DNA of 34,107 nucleotides from IMG/VR virus record IMGVR_UViG_3300032267_000178, positions 1-34,107 of that record; one strand, given 5' to 3'. Position numbers and translations under genes: made by a program. Origin of the DNA: a virus. Shown one piece after another: positions 15,659-20,760 of this stretch. The notes under the pieces are model-generated. The model was not told the DNA's origin, searched no databases, and saw only the letters and a program-made list of their open reading frames with translations. Every line of letters starts with the position of its first letter. The first letter of the stretch is position 1.

Positions 15659-16447
15659 TTATTTGTGATTGTTTTTTAACTGCCAAAATTCCAACAACTT
15701 TGTAAACATAAGCCAATAACGGTCCAGGTCATTGGCTTCATGTTCTACAACTTTTACCCCGGTAAACTGGGTAACGCCATTAACCATTTTGTAACCAACA
15801 AATACATTGGCACAACGGGCTTTAGGCATATTAAACCCTTGGCGGTAAGCCGCTAATTGCATCCCGTGTTCCGGATAAATTTCGGCCTTAGAAATATCTT
15901 CTGTTTCTTTGGTTTTAATGTCAATACAAACGCCATCAAAATCATGCCTAGATTTGGCTATTAAATCGGCCTTACCACCGTACCCAAGGGAATGGGCAAA
16001 GGATTGTTCAGACAATAGCAAAAGCGGCCCAAAATGCGTTTTAATGGCTTCTTCAACTGGCCGGCATATTGGCATAGATTCCGGTATTAAAGCCCCTTCA
16101 AAAAACGCCTGAATAATGGCATGAATGGCCGTGCCACGGTCAGCCGCTATTTTGGCGGTTTGTTTGGAATCCATCATTACCCGGTCCAGCCAATCTTTTT
16201 CCGGTTCGCTTGGTTCCCTGGGAAGGGTTAAAGCGGCTAATAGGACGTTTTGTTGTTTCCATGAATCAAGGCCTGGTTTCGCCGCAACCGCAAGCACTCC
16301 TGAAACGCTAACGCAAAGGTCAAGTGATCTTGCATCCCGTAACGTTGTTGGCCGTTGCTGGCCGTTTTTTCCGATAACACTATACGCTGGGTTTCCTTGA
16401 CGATCATACCAATGCCCACTTTCCGATTGACGTTCTTTAATTATCAT
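15659..16447 (-). CDS. RecB/Cas4-like PD-(D/E)XK exonuclease
   Basis: The 262-aa protein shows the full RecB-type nuclease motif order: RGTAIH (H109), GYGGKADLIA (D161), CIDIKTKE (D176 and K178) and QLAAYRQG (Q197, Y201). These residues bind the metal and cut DNA in this superfamily. In phages such single-domain nucleases process ends for recombination or degrade host DNA. It is encoded in one transcript with SSB, and RusA and a Ref-like nuclease are elsewhere in the genome, so a role in phage recombination is likely. The start overlaps the upstream gene as ATGA. No helicase domain or Cas4-type cysteine cluster is present. Confidence 0.8.
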   Translation of the reverse strand: MIIKERQSESGHWYDRQGNPAYSVIGKNGQQRPTTLRDARSLDLCVSVSGVLAVAAKPGLDSWKQQNVLLAALTLPREPSEPEKDWLDRVMMDSKQTAKIAADRGTAIHAIIQAFFEGALIPESMPICRPVEEAIKTHFGPLLLLSEQSFAHSLGYGGKADLIAKSRHDFDGVCIDIKTKETEDISKAEIYPEHGMQLAAYRQGFNMPKARCANVFVGYKMVNGVTQFTGVKVVEHEANDLDRYWLMFTKLLEFWQLKNNHK

Positions 16448-16638
16448 TGTTTTGGTTTTCTTCCACGTTTTGGTGTTTCAACAAATTCTTCTTGAACCGG
16501 TGTAATTACAACAATTTTGCTTTCATACTCACCGCACCAATCATGCTGGCTTTTGTTGGCCGTTTGTGGATAACGTTTACATACGCCGTATGTGTCATTG
16601 GTTTGACCGGCATACCATTTACAGTCAATGCATTTCAT
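16444..16638 (-). CDS. Small Cys4 zinc-finger-like protein with AT-hook-like tail
   Basis: The 64-aa product has C3-x2-C6 (KCIDCKWY), C20 (YGVCKRYP) and C35 (HDWCGEY), a spacing suited to one zinc. The C-terminal tail carries KRGRKPK, resembling an AT-hook minor-groove binder. The C..CK.....C..YP...W.CG.Y pattern recurs in small phage proteins of unknown role. Together these suggest DNA binding, but this is inference. It starts directly after the preceding stop (TAAATG) and overlaps the nuclease start by 4 bp, so it is translated as part of the SSB-nuclease operon. Confidence 0.6.
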   Translation of the reverse strand: MKCIDCKWYAGQTNDTYGVCKRYPQTANKSQHDWCGEYESKIVVITPVQEEFVETPKRGRKPKQ

Positions 16639-16842
16639 TTATTCACCTAATGTTTGTAGTATTAATTTTCTATCTTTTGGGTCCTTAACCAAGCAAGCCG
16701 CTTCAGTAATTAAAGCCCTAGTAAACTTGGATAAAGCTTCATAACTGAAACCAATGATTTCAGTTTCTTCATCGTGGCCTATATCTTGATGTGTTTTCAA
16801 AGTGTAGTGATCACAAACTATAAACTTAACCATTGGTTTCAT
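16639..16842 (-). CDS. 67-aa hypothetical protein in the SSB operon
   Basis: It is translated from an ATG with an AGGGGGC stretch upstream, 8 bp after the SSB stop. The sequence (MVKFIVCDHYTLKTHQDIGHDEETEIIGFSYEALSKF...) suggests a mixed alpha/beta domain with a His/Asp/Glu-rich centre, but no metal motif I can name. It has no membrane segment or signal peptide. Its placement between SSB and the RecB-like nuclease suggests a small accessory in DNA handling; that is context only. Confidence 0.55.
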   Translation of the reverse strand: MKPMVKFIVCDHYTLKTHQDIGHDEETEIIGFSYEALSKFTRALITEAACLVKDPKDRKLILQTLGE

Positions 16843-16850
16843 AGTGCCCC

Positions 16851-17489
16851 CTAAAAAGGAATATCGTCATCAATCAATTCTGACGGGGCAGAACTGACTA
16901 CTGGCGCATTAGGTTCAAACGTGTTGCGGTATTCGGCAGATTTTTTAATAACGCCTTGCATACCTTCTGAAAGCTTGTTGAACTTATCTTGATCAAACGG
17001 ATCAAGGGTAAAAATCATTAATTCATTTACACCTTTAGGTTCGCCAAGCTTTTTCAATGCGGCTGGCACCTGGCTAATCCCGGCAATGTTTGCGTACTCT
17101 TTGCCGTCATACGTAGAATGGGTAACGTTGACCATGCAACACTTACCCAGCAAGACTTCCAGGTTAAAGCCGTCCAGTTCTTCTTGGGTAAAAGCTTTTC
17201 CTCGCCAAGCTTCTAAATCCTTACGTAACGTGGCTTTTTCGTCCAGGGATAGCGTATAGCGTTTAGATACAATTAGCGGTTTGCCTTCTGCGGTTTGCAA
17301 TGGCTGGCCATCGTTATCTTCACCATGTAATTCAAACATAGCAATAATTTTGCGTTGCATTTTGCGCTTACCCATCCATTCGGTAGTTTGCGTACCAATA
17401 TCAATGATTCTGTATAGACGTGCAAGGAAACTGCCGGCTGGTGGTAGTTTAAAGTCACTACCGGAACTGGTTTGTTTTGCAATTATCAT
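16851..17489 (-). CDS. ssb: Single-stranded DNA-binding protein
   Basis: The ATG at 17489 is chosen: GGAAAG lies 8 bp upstream, whereas the GTG at 17498 has no room for an RBS. The 212-aa product begins IIAKQTSSGSDFKLPPAGSF and has an OB-fold-like pattern of strands (ARLYRIIDIGTQ, KIIAMFELHG, LEVLLGKCCMVNVTHS, YANIAGISQVP). The C-terminus is acidic and ends DDDIPF, the same tail that bacterial SSB uses to recruit repair proteins. It probably coats single strands during phage replication and recombination and may recruit host partners through the tail. It lies downstream of the operator-B promoter, after one small gene. Confidence 0.8.
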   Translation of the reverse strand: MIIAKQTSSGSDFKLPPAGSFLARLYRIIDIGTQTTEWMGKRKMQRKIIAMFELHGEDNDGQPLQTAEGKPLIVSKRYTLSLDEKATLRKDLEAWRGKAFTQEELDGFNLEVLLGKCCMVNVTHSTYDGKEYANIAGISQVPAALKKLGEPKGVNELMIFTLDPFDQDKFNKLSEGMQGVIKKSAEYRNTFEPNAPVVSSAPSELIDDDIPF

Positions 17490-17494
17490 TTTTT

Positions 17495-17743
17495 TCACTT
17501 TCCAAACATTTTTTTAGTATCTTCATCAAATTTTTTGAAATCACTTCCAAAAACATTGGCGAAGTCATTGATCACATCACGTAACAATGGGTTAACGTGA
17601 CTATTACGTGGTTTTCCACAAGCTTGACGGATGCAGTCAACTTGTTCTTGGGTTAAAAATTCATTACTAAATTCCATGTCATCTAAAGCTTTTTCCAGGA
17701 ATTCTTCATGTTCTAACATCAACTGGTTTAATTCGCCATCCAT
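17495..17743 (-). CDS. 82-aa acidic protein, first gene of the leftward operon
   Basis: The start has a clear RBS (AAGGAG, 8 bp upstream). The 82-aa product is acidic and helical (LMLEHEEFLEKALDDMEFSNEFL), with one basic patch (RQACGKPRNSHVNPLLRD). As the first product of the operator-B promoter, it should be made early and be tightly regulated. It ends within the GTG/ATG region that starts SSB. No family is recognised. An early regulatory or host-takeover function would fit the position but is unproven. Confidence 0.6.
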   Translation of the reverse strand: MDGELNQLMLEHEEFLEKALDDMEFSNEFLTQEQVDCIRQACGKPRNSHVNPLLRDVINDFANVFGSDFKKFDEDTKKMFGK

Positions 17744-17764
17744 GTTTATTACTCCTTTTTTATC

Positions 17765-17816
17765 ACGGCAACATTGCCGTACTTACAAATGTAAAGTAAA
17801 ATTTAGTAGTTGTAAA
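17765..17816 (-). promoter_or_regulatory. Leftward promoter with palindromic operator (site B)
   Basis: On the minus strand TTTACA (17816-17811), a 17-bp spacer and TACATT (17793-17788) form a promoter. Seven bases later is the perfect palindrome ACGGCAACATTGCCGT (17765-17780). It sits in the intergenic region between the SSB operon and the HTH gene. A second dyad, CTTACAAATGTAAAG, overlaps the -10 box. Confidence 0.7.
17774..17802 (+). promoter_or_regulatory. Rightward promoter for the HTH gene, overlapping operator B
   Basis: TTGCCG (17774-17779), a 17-bp spacer and TAAAAT (17797-17802) read as a rightward promoter whose -35 box lies inside the operator-B palindrome. The HTH gene starts at 17844, about 35 bp after the expected start point, with AAGGAAA as RBS. 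If the HTH protein binds the palindrome it would block its own promoter and the leftward one together. The -35 match is only 4 of 6. Confidence 0.5.
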
Positions 17817-17843
17817 GAAATATTTAGCAAAAAAGGAAAATAA

Positions 17844-18074
17844 ATGACAGATGCACAACTAATTGATATGTTGGGCCGGCCAGCCAAGGTGGCAAAGCTA
17901 TGTGGCGTAACGGTCCAAGCGGTGTGTCAATGGCGCAACAACAATGCAATACCAGCCGCACCGTTGATGTTAATAGCGGCAACCATTGAAAAAGAATCGG
18001 CCGGCCTAGTAACCAGGAAAGACCTTTTTCCTAAAACCTGGCAATTAATTTGGCCGGAGTTAAGCACGATTTAG
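17844..18074 (+). CDS. Cro/YdaS-like helix-turn-helix repressor
   Basis: This 76-aa protein is a single small DNA-binding domain. LIDMLGRPAKVAKLCGVTVQ followed by AVCQWRNNNAIPA (residues 6-38) is a helix-turn-helix with the W at the end of the recognition helix, as in Cro/YdaS-type proteins. There is no peptidase or dimerisation tail, so it is a short Cro-type regulator, not a LexA-like CI. It is encoded between two divergent promoters that carry its probable operator palindromes. Autoregulation is likely from the overlap of operator B with its promoter. No second repressor was seen, so a full lysis/lysogeny switch is not evident. Confidence 0.8.
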   Translation: MTDAQLIDMLGRPAKVAKLCGVTVQAVCQWRNNNAIPAAPLMLIAATIEKESAGLVTRKDLFPKTWQLIWPELSTI

Positions 18075-18079
18075 TTTTA

Positions 18080-18088
18080 TGATATAGT
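18080..18088 (+). promoter_or_regulatory. Extended -10 promoter candidate for the hairpin RNA
   Basis: TGATATAGT fits the extended -10 form (TGn plus TATAGT, close to TATAAT) with only a weak -35 (TTAAGC at 18060-18065). The expected start would be near 18095, about 27 bp ahead of the long hairpin. It lies just past the HTH stop codon. Confidence 0.35.
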
Positions 18089-18121
18089 TACCGTATTGAG
18101 GAATTGAACACTCGATACCGT

Positions 18122-18217
18122 AGGGCTTTAGAGGTAGTTTTGTGGGTTTAGGAAATAAGATAAGAGGTATTTTCTAAGCCGTTCAATCACAGAATTACCC
18201 CTAAAGCCCTTTTTTTT
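18122..18217 (+). ncRNA. Long-hairpin RNA ending in a U-tract
   Basis: Bases 18122-18144 pair with 18188-18210, and 18145-18157 pair with 18168-18180. That gives 35 base pairs (31 Watson-Crick, 4 G-U), with one A-C mismatch (18132/18200), a 7-nt bulge GTTCAAT on the 3' side (18181-18187) and a 10-nt apical loop. The outer stem is followed by a run of T (18210-18217), a Rho-independent stop signal. No convincing frame crosses it. It could be a small phage RNA, an RNase III target, or an attenuator terminating the HTH transcript, analogous to a tR1-type terminator. Pairing was checked base by hand; expression is not known. Confidence 0.6.
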
Positions 18218-18456
18218 GTACCGTTCAATCGGACTTCCCCCGATAGCAATGCGGTTAGATCGCCGGCTGGAAAGAATAGATTGGCCTACCAGCACCCGGT
18301 ATGCGCCACGTGGCCTTAAATGGGGACCACACAAGTTTTAAGGGACAACGGTGATAGACAACCCTTTAAACGATTGAACATTAACCTAGGTAGCATTAGT
18401 TCAGGTAAAGCAATACCTTCTTGAATGGATGTGGGCTTATCACCCTTGGGGAACCT
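18218..18456 (+). other. Structured non-coding stretch between the HTH gene and the early operon
   Basis: About 240 bases with no convincing gene contain several possible helices. ATCGG/CCGAT closes a 7-nt loop (18228-18244). GCTGG pairs with CCAGC near 18266-18293. GTTTTAAGGG (18335-18344) pairs with CCCTTTAAAC (18362-18371) with one mismatch. GTTCAATCG (18223-18231) is complementary to CGATTGAAC (18371-18379) and could close a 157-nt domain. GGTGATA near 18350 is complementary to TATCACC near 18438. This could be a 5' untranslated or separate structured RNA, or part of a replication origin. I cannot assign it to a known class. Confidence 0.4.
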
Positions 18457-18540
18457 ATGACTAAAAAACAACAAAATAAACTTTTTTCTAAGGAAAACCC
18501 TAATACATCAAAAAAAGATGCAAAAAGTGTTTACAAGTAA
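18457..18540 (+). CDS. Possible 27-aa lysine-rich peptide
   Basis: An ATG with GGGGAA 3-8 bp upstream opens a 27-codon frame (MTKKQQNKLFSKENPN..., ending KSVYK). The product is basic and polar. Its stop codon lies inside promoter C, between the -35 and -10 boxes. The good RBS argues for translation; the small size and promoter overlap argue against. It might be a leader peptide for the structured region upstream. Confidence 0.3.
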   Translation: MTKKQQNKLFSKENPNTSKKDAKSVYK

Positions 18541-18580
18541 AGATTTCTTTAGTAAATTACTAATACGGCAACGGTGCCGT
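18530..18580 (+). promoter_or_regulatory. Rightward early promoter with palindromic operator (site C)
   Basis: TTTACA (18530-18535), a 17-bp spacer and TAAATT (18553-18558) are followed after 6 bp by ACGGCAACGGTGCCGT (18565-18580), with 6-bp perfect arms. It drives the operon beginning at 18601, whose RBS is AAAGGA. The core palindrome differs from A and B only at the centre, consistent with different repressor affinity. The TTTACAAGTAAA dyad at the -35 box is shared with site A. Confidence 0.7.
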
Positions 18581-18600
18581 GAAAATTAAAGGAAAACAAA

Positions 18601-18834
18601 ATGCACAACGAAATTAACCCAATGTTCGGTACTTCAGTATCAGTTGTTGAAGCAAATATTGAAAACGCCCACAACGTCAATATGCGTATGGCCGGTATGT
18701 TATCTGATGCACAAGAATTAATTTCTATGGGCAAAACAGAACAAGCTACGCAATTGCTTAACCGTGTTAAGTATTACTTTTTTGAATACACCGATACACG
18801 TAATTCCGTATCAGCACAAAAACAGGCGGTGTAA
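18601..18834 (+). CDS. 77-aa early protein, function unknown
   Basis: This is the first gene of the rightward operon from promoter C, with AAAGGAAAACAAA before the ATG. The product is soluble and helical (VVEANIENAHNVNMRMAGML followed by DAQELISMGKTEQATQLLNR), shaped like a short helical-hairpin protein. It has no signal peptide or motif. It stops 2 bp before the LPD29-like gene. Early expression under repressor control is inferred from the promoter. Confidence 0.65.
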   Translation: MHNEINPMFGTSVSVVEANIENAHNVNMRMAGMLSDAQELISMGKTEQATQLLNRVKYYFFEYTDTRNSVSAQKQAV

Positions 18835-18836
18835 TC

Positions 18837-19226
18837 ATGGCATACATGAGCAAAGAAAACGCCGCATTGATCCGCAACGCCCTTAAAACGGCGTTTCCAA
18901 ACATTAAGTTTGCGGTACGTAAAGACACCCATTCAATCCACGTAACCATTGTTTCTAGCGATATTGATTTCAGTATGTTAGATAACTTGGCAACCTGGAA
19001 CCATAAGGGTTACGCCCAAATTAATGAATACCACCTTGAATTCTATGGCCAACACCAGGAATTGTTTGCCAAGATTGTTGACATTATTAAAACCGCCCCG
19101 GCTGACAAATGGTATGACCGTTCCGATTCAATGACGGATTATTTTGATACTGCTTTTTACATTCACTTAAACGTAGGTGCATGGGATAAACCATACGTTT
19201 ATGTTGCAAACAAACAGGCCGCATAA
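18837..19226 (+). CDS. LPD29-like small protein
   Basis: This 129-aa protein begins MAYMSKENAALIRNALKTAF, then KFAVRKDTHSIHVTIVSSDIDF, and has NEYHLEFYGQHQELFAKIVDII and a Y.DRSDSMTDYFDTAFYI segment. This agrees with the LPD29 polyvalent-protein-associated domain as I remember it: a helix (MSQE...IRA.LK), a strand with AV....S..V.I, and a later W....D..TDYF...Y. The domain occurs both alone and inside large polyvalent proteins; its biochemical role is unknown. It overlaps the next start (TAATG). Its presence in the early operon suggests action soon after entry. Confidence 0.65.
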   Translation: MAYMSKENAALIRNALKTAFPNIKFAVRKDTHSIHVTIVSSDIDFSMLDNLATWNHKGYAQINEYHLEFYGQHQELFAKIVDIIKTAPADKWYDRSDSMTDYFDTAFYIHLNVGAWDKPYVYVANKQAA

Positions 19227-19600
19227 TGTTTGATCAATTTTGGAAACATTACCCCAGGAAAGTGGCTAAACGTGCCGCCCTGGGGGCGTTTAACCGGCTT
19301 ACCAAGGATGAACAAGCCCTAGCCGTAGAAGCCATTGAAGAACACGTTGCGTACTGGAAATTAAAAGGTACGGAAATGGAATTCATATGTCATGCAACCA
19401 CGTGGCTTAACCAAGGCCGGTGGGAAGATGAACTGGACATGACCCCAAAAGAAGTAAAGCGTCCTTCATTACCTTGGTATAGTAATGATGAACTTACTTT
19501 GGCCAAGGGCCGGGAACTAGGGTTAAACGCATATGCCGGGGAATCAATGGGGCAATTCCGACAACGAATTAGTCAAGCAATTGGAAAGGCATCGGTATGA
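19226..19600 (+). CDS. Replication-protein-O/primosome-like C-terminal domain protein
   Basis: The 124-aa protein opens with FDQFWKHYPRKVAKRAALGAF, then NRLTKDEQ and HVAYWKLKGTEMEFICHATTWL. The F..FW..YP.K..K..A...F segment and the later T.L...RW..E match the C-terminal part of many phage replication initiation proteins (O / DnaT-like helper-loader interaction region). Here it stands alone, without an N-terminal winged helix, so origin binding would need another protein. It could load or recruit the host helicase. No other replication initiator was found in the genome. The start overlaps the preceding stop (TAATG). Confidence 0.65.
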   Translation: MFDQFWKHYPRKVAKRAALGAFNRLTKDEQALAVEAIEEHVAYWKLKGTEMEFICHATTWLNQGRWEDELDMTPKEVKRPSLPWYSNDELTLAKGRELGLNAYAGESMGQFRQRISQAIGKASV

Positions 19601-19766
19601 ATGTGAAATCAGACAGTTGCTTGTTTACCGTACCCAGTTTGGGCTTACCGGTTTTCGGGCTTATTTTGCTAGGCCTACTTTTGATAGTAGGCGTGAACGC
19701 ATTGCTAAAGATGTTTACGATCAATACAAAAAAGGCAACCGTGGTGCATGGGGGGATTGGCGATGA
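19533..19766 (+). CDS. 77-aa basic protein overlapping two other frames
   Basis: This frame starts at 19533 inside the replication gene (68 bp overlap) and reads through RHRYECEIRQLLVYR, FRAYFARPTFDSRRERI and AKDVYDQYKKGNRG to the stop at 19764-19766. The C-E-x-R-x-L-L and later R....Y..V/I....R pattern weakly resembles the small phage DUF7696-type proteins. The ribosome binding site is weak (AGGG about 10 bp upstream). It shares most of its length with the 57-codon membrane frame at 19597, so at least one of the two may be spurious. This one has the more conserved-looking composition. Confidence 0.5.
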   Translation: MPGNQWGNSDNELVKQLERHRYECEIRQLLVYRTQFGLTGFRAYFARPTFDSRRERIAKDVYDQYKKGNRGAWGDWR

Positions 19767-19770
19767 ATGA
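19597..19770 (+). CDS. 57-aa single-membrane-pass candidate in an overlapping frame
   Basis: The ATG overlaps the replication gene stop as ATGA and has GGAAAGG 7 bp upstream, a better RBS than the 77-aa frame. The product has a strongly hydrophobic segment (GLPVFGLILLGLLLIVGVNA) and a short hydrophilic tail. It lies fully out of phase with the 77-aa frame over 170 bp. Two small membrane proteins follow directly, so this may be the first of three. A hydrophobic shadow of a basic frame is the alternative explanation. Confidence 0.35.
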   Translation: MNVKSDSCLFTVPSLGLPVFGLILLGLLLIVGVNALLKMFTINTKKATVVHGGIGDE

Positions 19771-19858
19771 ATTAATTTTTATATTTTTCTTTTTTAGTGG
19801 CGTAATTGTTTGGGGTTTTGCCCTTTTTGTATTTATCAAAATATTGTTAGAAAGATAA
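19763..19858 (+). CDS. 31-aa hydrophobic small protein
   Basis: A short frame (MNELIFIFFFFSGVIVWGFALFVFIKILLER) is nearly all one membrane segment flanked by a charged C-terminus. Its ATG overlaps the stop of the 77-aa gene, and its stop overlaps the next start (TAATG), so it is embedded in the operon. Small single-pass proteins of this kind are common in phage early regions, but no function can be read from it. Confidence 0.5.
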   Translation: MNELIFIFFFFSGVIVWGFALFVFIKILLER

Positions 19859-20001
19859 TGTCACCATTTTTAATAGCAACAGTTGGCGTAATTTATTTTT
19901 GTATTTCAATAAATTCTTTTATTAACGGTCAAATGGGCCTGGGTATATCGTTTTTAGGTTATGCCATTGGTTCAATTGGCCTTTACTTCCAAGCCCTATG
20001 A
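19858..20001 (+). CDS. 47-aa two-pass membrane protein
   Basis: The chosen ATG overlaps the previous stop (TAATG); a longer reading from the non-ATG codon at 19810 would run through the 31-aa gene and lacks support. The product (MSPFLIATVGVIYFCISINS followed by FINGQMGLGISFLGYAIGSI) holds two hydrophobic segments separated by a Gly-rich turn. It ends GLYFQAL and overlaps the next gene (ATGA). No family is recognised. It could be an early membrane effector such as a superinfection factor. Confidence 0.6.
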   Translation: MSPFLIATVGVIYFCISINSFINGQMGLGISFLGYAIGSIGLYFQAL

Positions 20002-20339
20002 AACCCGAAACCCGTGTTGTTGATCCTAATGATTGTGTAGATTATCTATACGAATTTGCCCCGGAATATGCCAAGGCCAAGGGTGAGTTGGCAGAGTTGG
20101 AAGCATACCGTCATTCATTGCGTTCAATTATGATGAAAAAATCAAGTGAACAAAGTTTGGGTGCCCAGGAACGTGAAGCTTACGCCAGCCAGGAATACCA
20201 GGATTTATGCAAAGCTATTGGTGCGGCCACGTACAAAACCGAAATGTGGAAGTACCGGTTAGAAGCGGCAAAGCTTAGATTTGAAGCCTGGAGAACCCAG
20301 GAAGCCAGCAATCGTAACCTTGAAAGGCTTACAAAATGA
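19998..20339 (+). CDS. 113-aa helical protein, conserved-looking phage family
   Basis: The sequence has VDYLYEFAPEYAKAKGELAEL, EAYRHSLRSIMMKKS, REAYASQEYQDLCKAIG and RLEAAKLRFEAWRTQEASNR. It is a charged, all-helical protein with coiled-coil character. I have the impression of a family of small phage proteins carrying YA..KAE...LE..RKS and EYQ.LL..I, but I cannot name it. No enzyme motif is visible. It overlaps both neighbours as ATGA, so it is co-translated in the early operon ahead of the nuclease genes. Confidence 0.6.
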   Translation: MKPETRVVDPNDCVDYLYEFAPEYAKAKGELAELEAYRHSLRSIMMKKSSEQSLGAQEREAYASQEYQDLCKAIGAATYKTEMWKYRLEAAKLRFEAWRTQEASNRNLERLTK

Positions 20340-20590
20340 ACAATGAACCAGTAGCGTGGATGTATGAAAAATCTAATGGGGCATCAAAGCTATCTTTTGT
20401 TAAAGAAAAAATGCTTTGGGAAGATATGACTGAAACCCCACTCTACACCCATCCAGCAAAGACACTAACAGATGAGGAAATAATTGCAATTTCAAATGGA
20501 TGTTTGGTGGGTGCTACTGCTTGGCATAACCCTGATTTAGACCCAATAGAATTTGCTAGAGCAATACTAAAAAAGGCACAAGAGAAATGA
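20336..20590 (+). CDS. 84-aa small phage protein, function unknown
   Basis: The product begins NNEPVAWMYEKSNGASKLSF and continues with TPLYTHPAKTLTDEEIIAIS and a C-terminal helix FARAILKKAQEK. The EPVAWMY ... PLYTHP segment followed by LTDEEI is a recurring pattern in short proteins of phages and prophages; its role is not known to me. It starts as ATGA over the previous stop and ends the same way against the next gene. Confidence 0.6.
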   Translation: MNNEPVAWMYEKSNGASKLSFVKEKMLWEDMTETPLYTHPAKTLTDEEIIAISNGCLVGATAWHNPDLDPIEFARAILKKAQEK

Positions 20591-20760
20591 TTGATTATTC
20601 AACGCCATACCTTGCATTGCACAAATTAATGAAAGATTTTCATGCCGCTACAATACAGGGCGATTATGCAAAAGCATATGAAATATCAATAGATATTACT
20701 GATTTATCCCAGCAGTTGGAAGATATTGCTAAAGGAATGGCTAGTGCCTATTCTGATTGA
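20587..20760 (+). CDS. 57-aa helical hypothetical protein
   Basis: This short frame (MIDYSTPYLALHKLMKDFH..., ending LSQQLEDIAKGMASAYSD) starts at ATGA over the preceding stop. The product is soluble with two helices (LALHKLMKDFHAATIQ and AKAYEISIDITDLSQQLEDI). It contains the RBS for the next gene near its 3' end and overlaps it by 17 bp. No motif is recognised; the tight coupling in the operon supports it as real. Confidence 0.55.
   Translation: MIDYSTPYLALHKLMKDFHAATIQGDYAKAYEISIDITDLSQQLEDIAKGMASAYSD

Noticed and set aside
17844-18074. CI-like full repressor and lysogeny module
   Set aside because: The protein is only a 76-aa single HTH; no dimerisation or peptidase domain, integrase, excisionase or attachment site was found.
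18128-18334. Minus-strand 68-codon frame across the hairpin
   Set aside because: It lies through the paired RNA region, is basic with no RBS, and ignores the palindromic structure; treated as a shadow.
18218-18460. tRNA or tRNA-like gene (TAGTTCAGGTAAAGC resembles a D-arm; GTTCAATC resembles a T-loop)
   Set aside because: No 5-bp D or T stems, no 7-bp acceptor stem and no anticodon arm could be formed; GTTCAATC lacks the closing G-C pair.
19810-20001. Longer version of the two-pass membrane protein from a non-ATG codon
   Set aside because: It would overlap the 31-aa gene; the ATG at 19858 joins that gene by TAATG and gives the full membrane domains.
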